Positions 25,344 through 34,045 of a DNA stretch of 45,731 nt are shown here, in pieces. The stretch's first letter is position 1. Each line of letters opens with the position of its first letter. The stretch covers positions 1 to 45,731 of the forward strand of contig CAAGMZ010000016.1 of assembly GCA_900771195.1 (NCBI GenBank), in the 5' to 3' direction. The position numbers were made by a program, and so were the translations under genes. Source of the stretch: Lachnospiraceae bacterium. GTDB lineage: Bacteria > Bacillota > Clostridia > Lachnospirales > Lachnospiraceae. The notes under the pieces were generated by a model, which saw only the letters and a program-made list of their open reading frames with translations, ran no database searches and was not told where the DNA came from.

Positions 25344-26774
25344 CTACTGCTTTTCTCCAATGTAATAAAAGCCCTTGCTTTCGAGAAGCTTAACATCTAC
25401 TATCTGCCCAATCAGTGAAGCATCACCCGGAAAATGCACAAGAGTGTTGTTGCCAAGTCTTCCCGTGACAAGACTGTCATCCTGTTCATTGATTTCCTCC
25501 ACAAGTACAGGCATAACCTTTCCCACATCACGCCCGCAGCGTTTTCCTGCGCCCTCACTTACAACCTCAAGAAGCCTGTTAAAACGCCTTTTTGTCACAT
25601 CTTCAGGCACCTGGTCTTCCATTGCGGCTGCCGGGGTTCCTATTCTCTTTGAATAAATGAAAGTAAAAGCACTGTCAAACTGAGCTTTTCTTACCACATC
25701 AACCGTATCTTCAAAGTCTTCCTCCGTCTCACCGGGAAAACCAACGATTATATCAGTTGTAACCGCAGCATCAGGAAGCTTTTCGTGAATCTTATCAACA
25801 AGTGCAAGATAGCTTTCCTTGGTGTAATGACGGTTCATAAGCTTAAGTATCCTTGAGCTTCCGGACTGAAGAGGGAGATGAATATGACGGCATATCTTAG
25901 GAGTCTGCGCCATCACATCGATAAGCTCATCCGACAAATCCTTAGGGTGCGGAGTCATGAATCTTATTCTTTCAAGTCCGTCAATCTCGGCAATCTCCCT
26001 TAAAAGCTCTGCAAAAGATACCGGCGTATCGAGCGTCTTGCCATAGGAGTTCACATTCTGTCCTAAAAGCATTACTTCCCTGACGCCGTCTTTTACGAAA
26101 GCTTCAATTTCCCTGATTATGTCTTTGGGTTCACGGCTTCTTTCACGGCCGCGTACATACGGAACTATGCAGTAGCTGCAGAAATTATTGCAGCCGTACA
26201 TAATGTTGACACCTGTCTTAAACGGGTATTTTCTGGAATTGGGAATGTCCTCTACAATCTTGTCGGTATCCTTCCAGATGTCAATAATCTGCCTGTCAGA
26301 CTGCATCCTGTCATATATAAGCTCTGCTAATTTAAAAATATTGTGTGTTCCGAAAACAATGTCAACAAAACGGTATTTAGTCTTTATCTTCTCAATCTCG
26401 TCGGCTTCCTGCATCATGCAGCCGCACATGGCGATGAGCATTTCCTTATTCTGCTTCTTCAGGTTATTAAGATGTCCGAGCCTTCCGTAAACCCTTGTAT
26501 TGGCGTTCTCGCGGACTGAGCAGGTGTTGTATATAACAAAATCAGAATCTTCGGAATCTGTGTGTTCATATCCGATTGTTTCTAAAATTCCCGCAAGCTT
26601 TTCGGAATCTCTGGCATTCATCTGACAACCGAAGGTCTGGATATGGTAAGTAAGCCTTCTGCCGGCTTTTAAGCTTTTATCAGAAATTATCTTCTTAAGA
26701 AGCTCCATATAATAATACTGCCTTGCAGGCTCTTCATCCGGTGCGGCAGCCTTTAAATTCAAATCTGTATCCAT
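25344..26774 (-). CDS. miaB: tRNA-2-methylthio-N6-dimethylallyladenosine synthase MiaB
   Basis: MiaB is a radical-SAM methylthiotransferase that converts i6A37 to ms2i6A37. An N-terminal MTTase domain carries three cluster Cys (QTFGCQMN, NTCSVREN and MCGCMMQ segments). The radical-SAM core has the C-x3-C-x2-C motif in CNNFCSYCIVPYVRGRE. A C-terminal TRAM domain runs from about residue 410. An extra roughly 35-residue N-terminus precedes the core, common in clostridial MiaB. It sits between proA and mutS with 10-16-base gaps; MiaA is encoded downstream. Confidence 0.96.
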   Translation of the reverse strand: MDTDLNLKAAAPDEEPARQYYYMELLKKIISDKSLKAGRRLTYHIQTFGCQMNARDSEKLAGILETIGYEHTDSEDSDFVIYNTCSVRENANTRVYGRLGHLNNLKKQNKEMLIAMCGCMMQEADEIEKIKTKYRFVDIVFGTHNIFKLAELIYDRMQSDRQIIDIWKDTDKIVEDIPNSRKYPFKTGVNIMYGCNNFCSYCIVPYVRGRERSREPKDIIREIEAFVKDGVREVMLLGQNVNSYGKTLDTPVSFAELLREIAEIDGLERIRFMTPHPKDLSDELIDVMAQTPKICRHIHLPLQSGSSRILKLMNRHYTKESYLALVDKIHEKLPDAAVTTDIIVGFPGETEEDFEDTVDVVRKAQFDSAFTFIYSKRIGTPAAAMEDQVPEDVTKRRFNRLLEVVSEGAGKRCGRDVGKVMPVLVEEINEQDDSLVTGRLGNNTLVHFPGDASLIGQIVDVKLLESKGFYYIGEKQ

Positions 26775-26784
26775 AATATCCTCG

Positions 26785-28032
26785 TTATTTTCTTATCTGG
26801 CCATTGCCATAGATAATGTACTTGGTTGTGGTAAGTGCGAGAAGCCCCATAGGCCCTCTTGCATGCAGCTTCTGGGTGCTTATTCCTATCTCGGCACCGA
26901 ATCCGAATTCAAATCCGTCAGTAAATCTTGTGGATGCATTGACATATACAGCCGCTGCATCGACCTCATCAAGAAATTTCTGAGAATTATTATAATCATT
27001 GGTCACAATCGCCTCTGAATGTCCGGTGTTGTATCTGTTGATATGCATAATTGCCTCATCAATGTCATCCACCACCTTGAGAGACACTATATAATCAAGA
27101 TATTCCGTGCCATAGTCCTCATCAGTTGCAGGAGTGAATTTGGGAATTATCATTCTGGAACGTTCATCTCCCCTGATTTCCACGTCGTGGGCAAAAAGTC
27201 TCTCCGCAAGCCTGGGAATAAATTCATCGGCAATATCCTTATGCACAAGAAGAGATTCACAGGCATTGCACACACCGACTCTCTGTGTTTTGGCATTCTC
27301 AATAATATCAAGCGCCATATTCTGGTCTGCCGATGCGTCGACATACACATGGCAGTTTCCTGTACCTGTCTCAATAACAGGTATTGTCGCATTATTGACA
27401 ACAGCCTTTATAAGGCCCTTCCCGCCTCTCGGAATCAGAACATCAACAAAGTCGTTCATATGCATGAATTCATTGGTCACAGCCCTGTCGGTACTTTCAA
27501 TAAGCTGAATGCAGTCAGGCGTTATGCCTGAAGCAGAAAGCGAATCCCTTATGACCTTTGTAATTGCAATGTTGGAATTAATTGCATCACTTCCGCCCTT
27601 AAGGATGACGGCATTTCCCGCCTTAAAACAGAGCCCGAATGCATCAAGTGTAACATTGGGTCTGGACTCGTATATAATTCCAATCACACCGATAGGTACC
27701 CTCTTCTGTCCTATCTTAAGACCATTGGGACGCGTCCACATTTTTATAACCTCGCCCACAGGGTCAGAAAGTGCAGCTACCTGTCTGATTCCCTCAGCCA
27801 TTGCCTTTATCCTGTCGGGACTAAGCTTCAGTCTGTCAAGAAGTCCTGCCTTCATGCCGTTTTTTCTGCCTTCTTCCATGTCAAGTTCGTTGGCGGAAAT
27901 CAGCTCATCTGTATGCTCTGTTATGGCATCTGCAATTGCCGCAAGGGCATTGTTTTTTTCTGTTATACCAAGCTTAGCCGTCTGTCTGGATGCGGCTTTT
28001 GCACGCTCTCCCATTGTACGTAAATCTGTCAT
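26785..28032 (-). CDS. proA: Gamma-glutamyl phosphate reductase
   Basis: ProA reduces gamma-glutamyl phosphate to glutamate-5-semialdehyde with NADPH, the second step of proline synthesis. The 415-residue aldehyde-dehydrogenase-fold protein has the catalytic Cys in RVGVCNACESLLVH, the IPRGGKGLI segment, the ESRPNVTLDAFGLC region and the C-terminal LHARGPMGLLALTTTKY motif. It is separated from proB by comEB and the folate cyclo-ligase gene, an unusual split of the proBA pair, though all are co-directional. Confidence 0.96.
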   Translation of the reverse strand: MTDLRTMGERAKAASRQTAKLGITEKNNALAAIADAITEHTDELISANELDMEEGRKNGMKAGLLDRLKLSPDRIKAMAEGIRQVAALSDPVGEVIKMWTRPNGLKIGQKRVPIGVIGIIYESRPNVTLDAFGLCFKAGNAVILKGGSDAINSNIAITKVIRDSLSASGITPDCIQLIESTDRAVTNEFMHMNDFVDVLIPRGGKGLIKAVVNNATIPVIETGTGNCHVYVDASADQNMALDIIENAKTQRVGVCNACESLLVHKDIADEFIPRLAERLFAHDVEIRGDERSRMIIPKFTPATDEDYGTEYLDYIVSLKVVDDIDEAIMHINRYNTGHSEAIVTNDYNNSQKFLDEVDAAAVYVNASTRFTDGFEFGFGAEIGISTQKLHARGPMGLLALTTTKYIIYGNGQIRK

Positions 28033-28040
28033 ATCTGCTC

Positions 28041-28598
28041 CTATCTGATAATCCTTTTATCTGTTATTATCATATCCATTGTTATATCAAAATCATCCGT
28101 CTGCAGCTCGTCAAAAATCTGTTCATCATAGGCCACGCCAATTTTAAGCAGATGCGGATGTGTCTTTAAAAAGCGGTCATAAAAGCCTCCGCCATAACCG
28201 GTCCTGTTTTTATGAATGTCAAATGCAAGCCCCGGAACGATTATGATGCCTTCCTCCGTGTCAACCATTTTATATGGGTTGGGAGACGGTTCCGGTATGC
28301 CCATATAGCCAAAATCCAAATCCTCCTCATAGGTAATCCGGTAAAAAGAAATATTTCTGCCGCACACCTTTGGTATGGCGACTGTTTTTCCGAGCCGCAG
28401 GGCATCCTGAATTATTTTTTCCGTTTCAATCTCATTGTTGACGGACTTGTATAAGTATAAAATACTTTCATCCTGAAATTCCGGCAGTCCGTAAAGCTTA
28501 TCAATCACAGCCATTGTCTTTTGGTCGGCCTTATCCGCAGAAAGCTCGCTGCGAAACTGTTTCACCTTATTTCTTGCTTCAATTTTGGTAATCATCAA
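28041..28598 (-). CDS. 5-formyltetrahydrofolate cyclo-ligase
   Basis: This enzyme converts 5-formyl-THF to 5,10-methenyl-THF using ATP, returning a stored folate to the one-carbon pool. The 185-residue length is typical. The signature GYGGGFYDRFL (about residues 133-143) and the IIVPGLAFD segment are present, with an N-terminal basic nucleotide-binding stretch (KIEARNKVKQFR). It overlaps the end of comEB by 4 bases (ATGA), so translation is coupled. Folate and dCMP metabolism together suggest thymidylate supply as a theme of this sub-run. Confidence 0.93.
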   Translation of the reverse strand: MMITKIEARNKVKQFRSELSADKADQKTMAVIDKLYGLPEFQDESILYLYKSVNNEIETEKIIQDALRLGKTVAIPKVCGRNISFYRITYEEDLDFGYMGIPEPSPNPYKMVDTEEGIIIVPGLAFDIHKNRTGYGGGFYDRFLKTHPHLLKIGVAYDEQIFDELQTDDFDITMDMIITDKRIIR

Positions 28599-29083
28599 TA
28601 TCCAAATTCCCCCATTACAGAATCATCATTATCAACCCACTCATTCACATCTATTACACGGTAGTTCATTTTGTCATCACGTATTATTACCCTGCTTATA
28701 CCGGCATTTATTACCATACGCTTGCACATTGAGCAGCAGCTGGCATCCTTGACATAATCATGAGTGGCAACATCGATGCCGACAAGATAAAGTGTACTGC
28801 CAAGCATTGATTCCCTGGATGCGCTTATTATTGCATTGGCTTCCGCATGAACACTTCGGCAAAGCTCGTATCTCTCGCCCCTTGGTATATTGAGATTCTG
28901 CCTTATGCAATACCCCATGTCCGTGCAGTTTTTCCTGCCTCTTGGGGAACCTACATAGCCTGTCGATATAATTTCATCATTCTTGACTATAACCGCACCG
29001 TAAAGCTTGCGCAGACATGTTCCGCGCTGCAGCACAGCCTCTGCTATATCAAGATAGTAATTGTTTTTATCCCGTCTTTCCAT
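28595..29083 (-). CDS. Deoxycytidylate (dCMP) deaminase, ComEB-like
   Basis: Zinc-dependent deaminase converting dCMP to dUMP for thymidylate synthesis. The 162-residue protein has the H-A-E motif in CRSVHAEANAII and the paired Cys in CSMCKRMVINAGI, with the family-typical RGTCLRKLYGAVIVKND start. The zinc ligands are intact. Its stop overlaps the folate cyclo-ligase start. It resembles B. subtilis ComEB, but here it lies between proB and the cyclo-ligase, not in a competence operon. Confidence 0.93.
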   Translation of the reverse strand: MERRDKNNYYLDIAEAVLQRGTCLRKLYGAVIVKNDEIISTGYVGSPRGRKNCTDMGYCIRQNLNIPRGERYELCRSVHAEANAIISASRESMLGSTLYLVGIDVATHDYVKDASCCSMCKRMVINAGISRVIIRDDKMNYRVIDVNEWVDNDDSVMGEFGY

Positions 29084-29101
29084 AGATACTGATACTCCTG
29101 T

Positions 29102-29938
29102 CTATTCCAGAAAATCTTCCAGCCTGAAATCTTCCGATTTGTGGGCAAGAAAAAGTGTGCCCACATTCTTACCCTCAATAATGTCATCAATAACATTCAG
29201 GTCTTTACTGTTGGCAATAACCATATCTGCACCTGAATTGTTGGCAATTCTCGCTGCGGCAATTTTAGCTGCCATTCCTCCCGTACCCACACTGCTTGAA
29301 GAGTCCTTGGACATTGCGCATATCCGCTCATCAATTTCCGGAACAAGGTCAATAAGCTTTGCATTGGGATTCACATTGGGATCATCCGTAAAAAGTCCGT
29401 CTATATCAGATAAAAGGATGAGCAGGTCAGCCCCGATAAGTGCACTGACCAATGCTGAAAGCCTGTCGTTATCGCCAAATTCGATTTCGTATGTAGATAC
29501 GGTATCATTCTCATTGACTACCGGAATTGCATCAAGCTTAAAAAGCTCATCAAATGTATGCCTTGCATTCCTGCGGCTCTCATCGTTGATCATTGTGAAC
29601 TTGGTCATAAGTACCTGGGCTGCAATCTGGTTGTACTCTGAAAAAAGCTTCTGGTACGCCATCATCAGCCTTCCCTGTCCGATGGCGGCACATGCCTGCT
29701 TCTCGGCAAGATTTCCGGGCCTGTGCGTCATTCCCACAGTCTGTCTTCCGACGGCTATAGCTCCGGATGACACCAGAACCACATCCTTGCCCTGATTCTT
29801 AATGTCGCACAGCACTCTTACAAGCTTTTCCAGCTTCTTGTAATTGATACCGCCGGTTATATCGTGCGTGATGGATGATGATCCGATCTTAACAACAATT
29901 TTCTTTTTATCTTTCAAAAGTTCTCTATAATTATTCAT
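29102..29938 (-). CDS. proB: Glutamate 5-kinase (short form without PUA domain)
   Basis: ProB phosphorylates glutamate, the first and usually feedback-controlled step of proline synthesis. The 278 residues cover only the amino-acid-kinase domain: VVKIGSSSITHD at the start, VLVSSGAIAVGRQ, the VPVVNENDTVS-like IPVVNENDTVST segment, and GTGGMAAKIAAARIA. The C-terminal PUA domain of the E. coli enzyme (367 residues) is absent; short forms of this kind occur in other Firmicutes. Its start overlaps the upstream flavoprotein gene by 8 bases. Confidence 0.95.
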   Translation of the reverse strand: MNNYRELLKDKKKIVVKIGSSSITHDITGGINYKKLEKLVRVLCDIKNQGKDVVLVSSGAIAVGRQTVGMTHRPGNLAEKQACAAIGQGRLMMAYQKLFSEYNQIAAQVLMTKFTMINDESRRNARHTFDELFKLDAIPVVNENDTVSTYEIEFGDNDRLSALVSALIGADLLILLSDIDGLFTDDPNVNPNAKLIDLVPEIDERICAMSKDSSSSVGTGGMAAKIAAARIANNSGADMVIANSKDLNVIDDIIEGKNVGTLFLAHKSEDFRLEDFLE

Positions 29939-31511
29939 TTGCTATTGCCTCCGCAACCTTAATGCCGTCAACCGCAGCGGATGTTATCCCTCCGGCATAT
30001 CCTGCGCCCTCGCCGCATGGGTATATTCCTTCAATTCCCGTGCTCTGGAGATTATCCTTTCTTGTCATTCTGACAGGCGATGAAGTCCTGCTTTCCACAC
30101 CTGAGAAAACAGCATCGGCCATATCGAATCCCTTTATTATTTTATCAAAAGTTTTCATGCCGTCAATAACAGAATTGCATATAAATTCAGGTAATACATT
30201 CCGCAGGTTTGCCGGGCACATTTTACCCTTTATCTGAGGTATCACGCTCCCGTACCCGGTACTGACAACACCTTTCTTAAAATCCTCGTTAAGCTGATAC
30301 GGGACTGCACCGTTTCCTGCTTTATATGCAGCACCTTCAAGCTTTCTCTGGAATCTCATTCCGTCAAGAAGCTCATTCCCGTAATCCTCCTGATTGACCG
30401 TGACAATAATCGCACTGTTGGAATTCTGCCCTGCCCTGTCAGAATAGCTCATTCCATTGGTGCAGGTATAGCCTTTTTCAGATGACGCATTTACTACATA
30501 TCCGCCCGGACACATGCAGAATGAGTACACACCGTGGCCGTTTTCAGCCTTTGCCGTGACCTTGTAATCGGCAGCAGGCATATTGTCAGGATGTTCACGG
30601 CCATAAGTGAATTTATTAATCAGGCTCTGTGGATGTTCAATGCGCATTCCTACGGCAAAAGCCTTGTTTTCCATTGGGAGCCCTATGTCCCTGAGCATTT
30701 CAAAGGAATCCCTTGCACTGTGCCCCACCGCAATTACAAGCCTGTCGCATGGAACGTCATAAAGGTCGTTGACTCTTATGCCCTCCACACGTCCGCTTTT
30801 GACGTAAACCCTGTTCACAAGGCTGTTAAAATGCACCTGTCCGCCAAGCTTTATTATCTCATTGCGGATGTTCTCAACAACATTTTTAAGTACATCTGTT
30901 CCTATGTGGGGCTTGGCCTCAAAAAGAATTTCCGGCTGTGCACCGAACTCAACAAAGGTTTCAAGAACCTTCCTGATTCTTCCGGCTTTTTCCTTGACCG
31001 CTGTATTAAGCTTTCCGTCGGAAAACGTTCCCGCTCCGCCCTCACCAAACTGTACATTGGTATTGACATCAAGTTCCCCGGTCTCCCAGAATGAATTGAC
31101 TATGGCTGTCCTTTCGTGCACATCGGCGCCCCGCTCATATATCACCGGCTTATATCCTGCCCTTGCCAGAAAAAGACCGCAGAAAAGCCCGGCAGGGCCG
31201 CTTCCCATAATGACGATATTTTTGTTCCTGTCAAAAAGAGGTTCGGGAAATTCATACCGGCTTTGTCGGCTCAGGATAATATTGCTGTCATGAAGCCTCC
31301 TGACAAGAGAAACCTCGTCAATGCCGCCTTTTATTGTCACATCAATCCCATATATGTACAAAAGCTTGTCTTTATGTCTTGCATCGAGAGAGCGTCTGGC
31401 AACTGTGTATGTAAAGCTGCCCCTGTCAAGACGCAGCGCCTTTGCCACAGCTTTTTCAAGCTCATCCTCGGAATGCTTTATGTTAAGTTTAATCTGGTTT
31501 ATACGTATCAT
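29931..31511 (-). CDS. FAD-dependent oxidoreductase (COG2509-like)
   Basis: A 526-residue flavoprotein of the uncharacterised FAD-dependent dehydrogenase family. An N-terminal region of about 90 residues (ferredoxin-like fold expected) precedes the dinucleotide-binding GSGPAGLFCGLFLARAG motif (about 103-119). The family-typical NVQFGEGGAGTFSDGKLNT segment follows, and the C-terminal IYPCGEGAGYAGGITSAAVDG motif closes the FAD site. No physiological substrate is known. The stop overlaps proB by 8 bases, and the start directly abuts the next flavoprotein gene, so the two flavoproteins form a pair. Confidence 0.87.
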   Translation of the reverse strand: MIRINQIKLNIKHSEDELEKAVAKALRLDRGSFTYTVARRSLDARHKDKLLYIYGIDVTIKGGIDEVSLVRRLHDSNIILSRQSRYEFPEPLFDRNKNIVIMGSGPAGLFCGLFLARAGYKPVIYERGADVHERTAIVNSFWETGELDVNTNVQFGEGGAGTFSDGKLNTAVKEKAGRIRKVLETFVEFGAQPEILFEAKPHIGTDVLKNVVENIRNEIIKLGGQVHFNSLVNRVYVKSGRVEGIRVNDLYDVPCDRLVIAVGHSARDSFEMLRDIGLPMENKAFAVGMRIEHPQSLINKFTYGREHPDNMPAADYKVTAKAENGHGVYSFCMCPGGYVVNASSEKGYTCTNGMSYSDRAGQNSNSAIIVTVNQEDYGNELLDGMRFQRKLEGAAYKAGNGAVPYQLNEDFKKGVVSTGYGSVIPQIKGKMCPANLRNVLPEFICNSVIDGMKTFDKIIKGFDMADAVFSGVESRTSSPVRMTRKDNLQSTGIEGIYPCGEGAGYAGGITSAAVDGIKVAEAIANE

Positions 31512-32738
31512 TTATTTCTCCGCTGCACTTAAGCCTGCAAGTCTTCCGCTTGCCCATGCCCACTGCAGATTGTATCCTCCGCATCTGCCGTCCACATCAA
31601 GTATTTCTCCGGCAAAATAGAGATTTTTATTAATCTTCGATTCCATCGTGTTCAAATCTATCTCATCAAGATTTACGCCGCCTGCACAGACCTGTGCGCT
31701 TTCAAAACCCAACGTATCGGTTGGATGCACGCTCAGATTCTTTATGGTTTGGACCAGCATATTAAGGGCAGGCTGAGCGGCATCGCTGCATTTTGCTGAC
31801 GGTCTGAGCCCTGCCTCTTTAATAAGCATTACAGTTAACTTTTTGTTAAGTATGCCGCTTACCGCGCTCTGAAGCTCAAGCTGCGGATTATGGGAAGTAG
31901 TTTTGATAAGGAGCTCAGAAAGCAATTTTTCAGATATATCAGGCATTAAATCAATATGTACGGTGGGATGTTTCTTCGCATCTATAAGTCTTTTTACATG
32001 GCGGCCAAGCTGAAATACGGGAATTCCGGATATGCCGTAAGCAGTCAGCTGCAGTTCTCCCCGCTCCGAAACAACTTTGGCACCGTCGGCATAAACCGTC
32101 AGAAGTGCATCCGCTCTTACACCCTGAATTTCCTTATAGAAGCCGTCACTGCATTTTAGTGCACAAAGCGCCGGGATAACGGGAATAATGCTGTGCCCGA
32201 GCCCTTCTGCAAGCTTGTATCCGCTTCCGTCGGAGCCTGACCCCGGTGCGCAGGCAGAGCCTGCTGCTATTATAAGCTTATCGCTCTCAAAAATACCGTT
32301 TCCGGTATTTATGTGCCATTTCCCCGGATGTTGTATATTTTTTATGGATATATCGGTATAAATATCAATATCAAGACGCTCTGCTTCATGCCTGAGTGTA
32401 TCAAGCACTGATGATGCCTGCTCGGAATTTGGATATATGTACCCGTTTTTATTTTTGGTATAGAGGCCCATATCATTCATAAAGCCGATAACCTTTTTGG
32501 GCGGAAAGGCTTCAATAACCTTATAAAAATCCTTGCTGTCTGCCGATGAGTTATAGCATGAAGCATCAATATCCAGGTTGGTTATATTGCATTTTCCGTT
32601 GCCCGTCGAAAGTATTTTCTGCCCCACGCGTTTGTTATGCTCCAGTATGCATACGTGAGCACCCTTTATGGCAGCAGATATGGCGGCTGTAAGACCTGCC
32701 GGTCCCCCGCCGATTATGATTATTTTGTACTTGTTCAT
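31512..32738 (-). CDS. HI0933/BaiN-family flavoprotein
   Basis: A 408-residue NAD(P)/FAD-dependent oxidoreductase of the HI0933-like family, which includes BaiN. The GGGPAGLTAAISAAIKGA motif (residues 9-26) binds FAD, KILSTGNGKCNITN (43-56) is the family signature, and the C-terminal FAGEILDVDGRCGGYNLQWAW motif segment closes the cofactor site. BaiN from Clostridium scindens reduces bile-acid intermediates, but this family is broad and such activity should not be assumed: no bai genes are nearby. It ends exactly where the COG2509-like gene starts. Confidence 0.9.
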   Translation of the reverse strand: MNKYKIIIIGGGPAGLTAAISAAIKGAHVCILEHNKRVGQKILSTGNGKCNITNLDIDASCYNSSADSKDFYKVIEAFPPKKVIGFMNDMGLYTKNKNGYIYPNSEQASSVLDTLRHEAERLDIDIYTDISIKNIQHPGKWHINTGNGIFESDKLIIAAGSACAPGSGSDGSGYKLAEGLGHSIIPVIPALCALKCSDGFYKEIQGVRADALLTVYADGAKVVSERGELQLTAYGISGIPVFQLGRHVKRLIDAKKHPTVHIDLMPDISEKLLSELLIKTTSHNPQLELQSAVSGILNKKLTVMLIKEAGLRPSAKCSDAAQPALNMLVQTIKNLSVHPTDTLGFESAQVCAGGVNLDEIDLNTMESKINKNLYFAGEILDVDGRCGGYNLQWAWASGRLAGLSAAEK

Positions 32739-32749
32739 GCTGACTCCAT

Positions 32750-33124
32750 TTAAGAGGAATAAGTCTCGAGAAAATCATAAAGACTGCTCTCTCCCTCAAT
32801 AATTAACGTGTTGAGAATTGCAATCTGAAGATTCCTCGGAAGCTTTGAAAGCCTGATTTCTGTATAGTCATGGACTTTTCTGTTTTCATCATACACAACG
32901 ACCTTGCCGTATTCTGAGCCAAGCAGGTAAACAGTCTTTTTTTCGGGATTTACCGATACTGTTTTGACAGGCACGGTCTCAATATTCTCCTCCTTCAGGA
33001 CATATTCCCGTGTTATCGCCTGCCTGTCATTAAAAATATTGGCTGCAAGGTCATAAGATATGGCAATGGTTCCCGATGTCACCAATACGGCAAGTATGCA
33101 GAATGCAATCAATAATCTTTTCAT
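32750..33124 (-). CDS. Small anchored protein, possibly BofC C-terminal-domain-like
   Basis: A 124-residue protein with one N-terminal membrane helix (about residues 4-26) and an extracytoplasmic part of mixed strands. The end (GKVVVYDENRKVHDYTEIRLSKLP, then IIEGESSLYDFLETYSS) resembles the small BofC C-terminal-domain-like proteins found in Clostridia, but the match is from memory and weak. It lies between the ybeY-cdd fusion (36-base gap) and the BaiN-family gene. If the resemblance holds, a role in envelope or sporulation signalling would fit the nearby yqfC-yqfD genes. Otherwise it is a hypothetical membrane-anchored protein. Confidence 0.55.
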   Translation of the reverse strand: MKRLLIAFCILAVLVTSGTIAISYDLAANIFNDRQAITREYVLKEENIETVPVKTVSVNPEKKTVYLLGSEYGKVVVYDENRKVHDYTEIRLSKLPRNLQIAILNTLIIEGESSLYDFLETYSS

Positions 33125-33160
33125 AGTGTAACTATTATTGACTGCAAATCACCGTTTTAT

Positions 33161-34045
33161 TCAGAAGCTGCCCTTTGAAAAAGAATATGGGTATATATCC
33201 TTAAACGGTATGACTTTTATCTGCCCTGTTTTGTCATGAAATACCATTTGGGCACCGTCGCACATAAAATCAGACAAAAACTGTCTGCAGATTCCGCAGG
33301 GATAAGTAATGTCACCGCCTGAGGATACGACTGCTATGCGGACAAATTCGCGCTCTCCAAAGCTTACAGCCTTAACAGCAGCGGTTCTCTCGGCACATAT
33401 GGTTGCGCCAAATGATGAATTTTCTATATTACAGCCTGTGTATATATTTCCGTTCTTTGTGAGAATTGCCGCACCAACCCTGAATGAAGAATACGGCGCA
33501 TATGCCGATTCTTTGGCTTTCTCGGCGGCATCGATAAGCTCCTCATCCGTAATTCTTGAGATGCCAAGCCCTTCAAGTATCTCTGTCTGCTTTTTTTCCA
33601 TTATTTCAGCCTCATCCGGCACCATGTGATCATATCCCATAAGATGCAGCATGCTGTGGGCAATTAAGAACGCATATTCCCTTTTAAGGCTGTGACCGTA
33701 ATTACGGGCCTGTTCCTGCACCTTGTCAAGTGATATAACGATATCTCCGAGAACTGCCTCACCTGTCTCGGGATTAAAGCAGTCTTCGTTATCCTCCAGA
33801 AAATCAAATTCACCGGCATGTTCGTATTCCACAAGCGGGAAAGAAAGAACATCCGTAGGCTTGTCCATATTTCTGAATTCTTTATTGATTGCCTGTATTT
33901 TGTCATTATCCGTAAGAGTCAGGCTGACCTCCGCTTCAAAAGGGAACTTTTCGTAATCAAGAGCCGCTTCAATTACGGTTCTGGCTGTTTGTTCATAGTC
34001 AAGCCCAATGTCATCCGGGTATTCATTTTCAAATTCAAGAGTCAC
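33161..34045 (-). CDS. Fusion protein: YbeY rRNA-maturation endoribonuclease + cytidine deaminase
   Basis: One 294-residue frame joins two enzymes. Residues 1 to about 160 are YbeY, a zinc RNase for 16S rRNA 3' processing and ribosome quality control, with the H-x3-H-x5-H motif at His130, His134 and His140 (HLMGYDH). Residues about 165-294 are a homotetrameric-type cytidine deaminase with AYAPYSSFRVGAA, the zinc/proton site CAE (217-219) and PCGIC (249-253). No stop lies between them. An in-frame ATG at Met149, with GAGG 8 bases upstream, could also yield free deaminase. In Bacillus the order is ybeY-dgkA-cdd-era; here dgkA is missing and era does not follow. The start overlaps the phoH stop by 4 bases. 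Confidence 0.9.
   Translation of the reverse strand: MTLEFENEYPDDIGLDYEQTARTVIEAALDYEKFPFEAEVSLTLTDNDKIQAINKEFRNMDKPTDVLSFPLVEYEHAGEFDFLEDNEDCFNPETGEAVLGDIVISLDKVQEQARNYGHSLKREYAFLIAHSMLHLMGYDHMVPDEAEIMEKKQTEILEGLGISRITDEELIDAAEKAKESAYAPYSSFRVGAAILTKNGNIYTGCNIENSSFGATICAERTAAVKAVSFGEREFVRIAVVSSGGDITYPCGICRQFLSDFMCDGAQMVFHDKTGQIKVIPFKDIYPYSFSKGSF

Noticed and set aside
29061..29795. Plus-strand ORF of 244 codons
   Set aside because: Antisense to proB, which carries all kinase motifs.
31512..32738. Bile-acid-modifying role for the BaiN-family protein
   Set aside because: Family membership alone is too broad and no other bai gene is present; only the fold and cofactor are supported.
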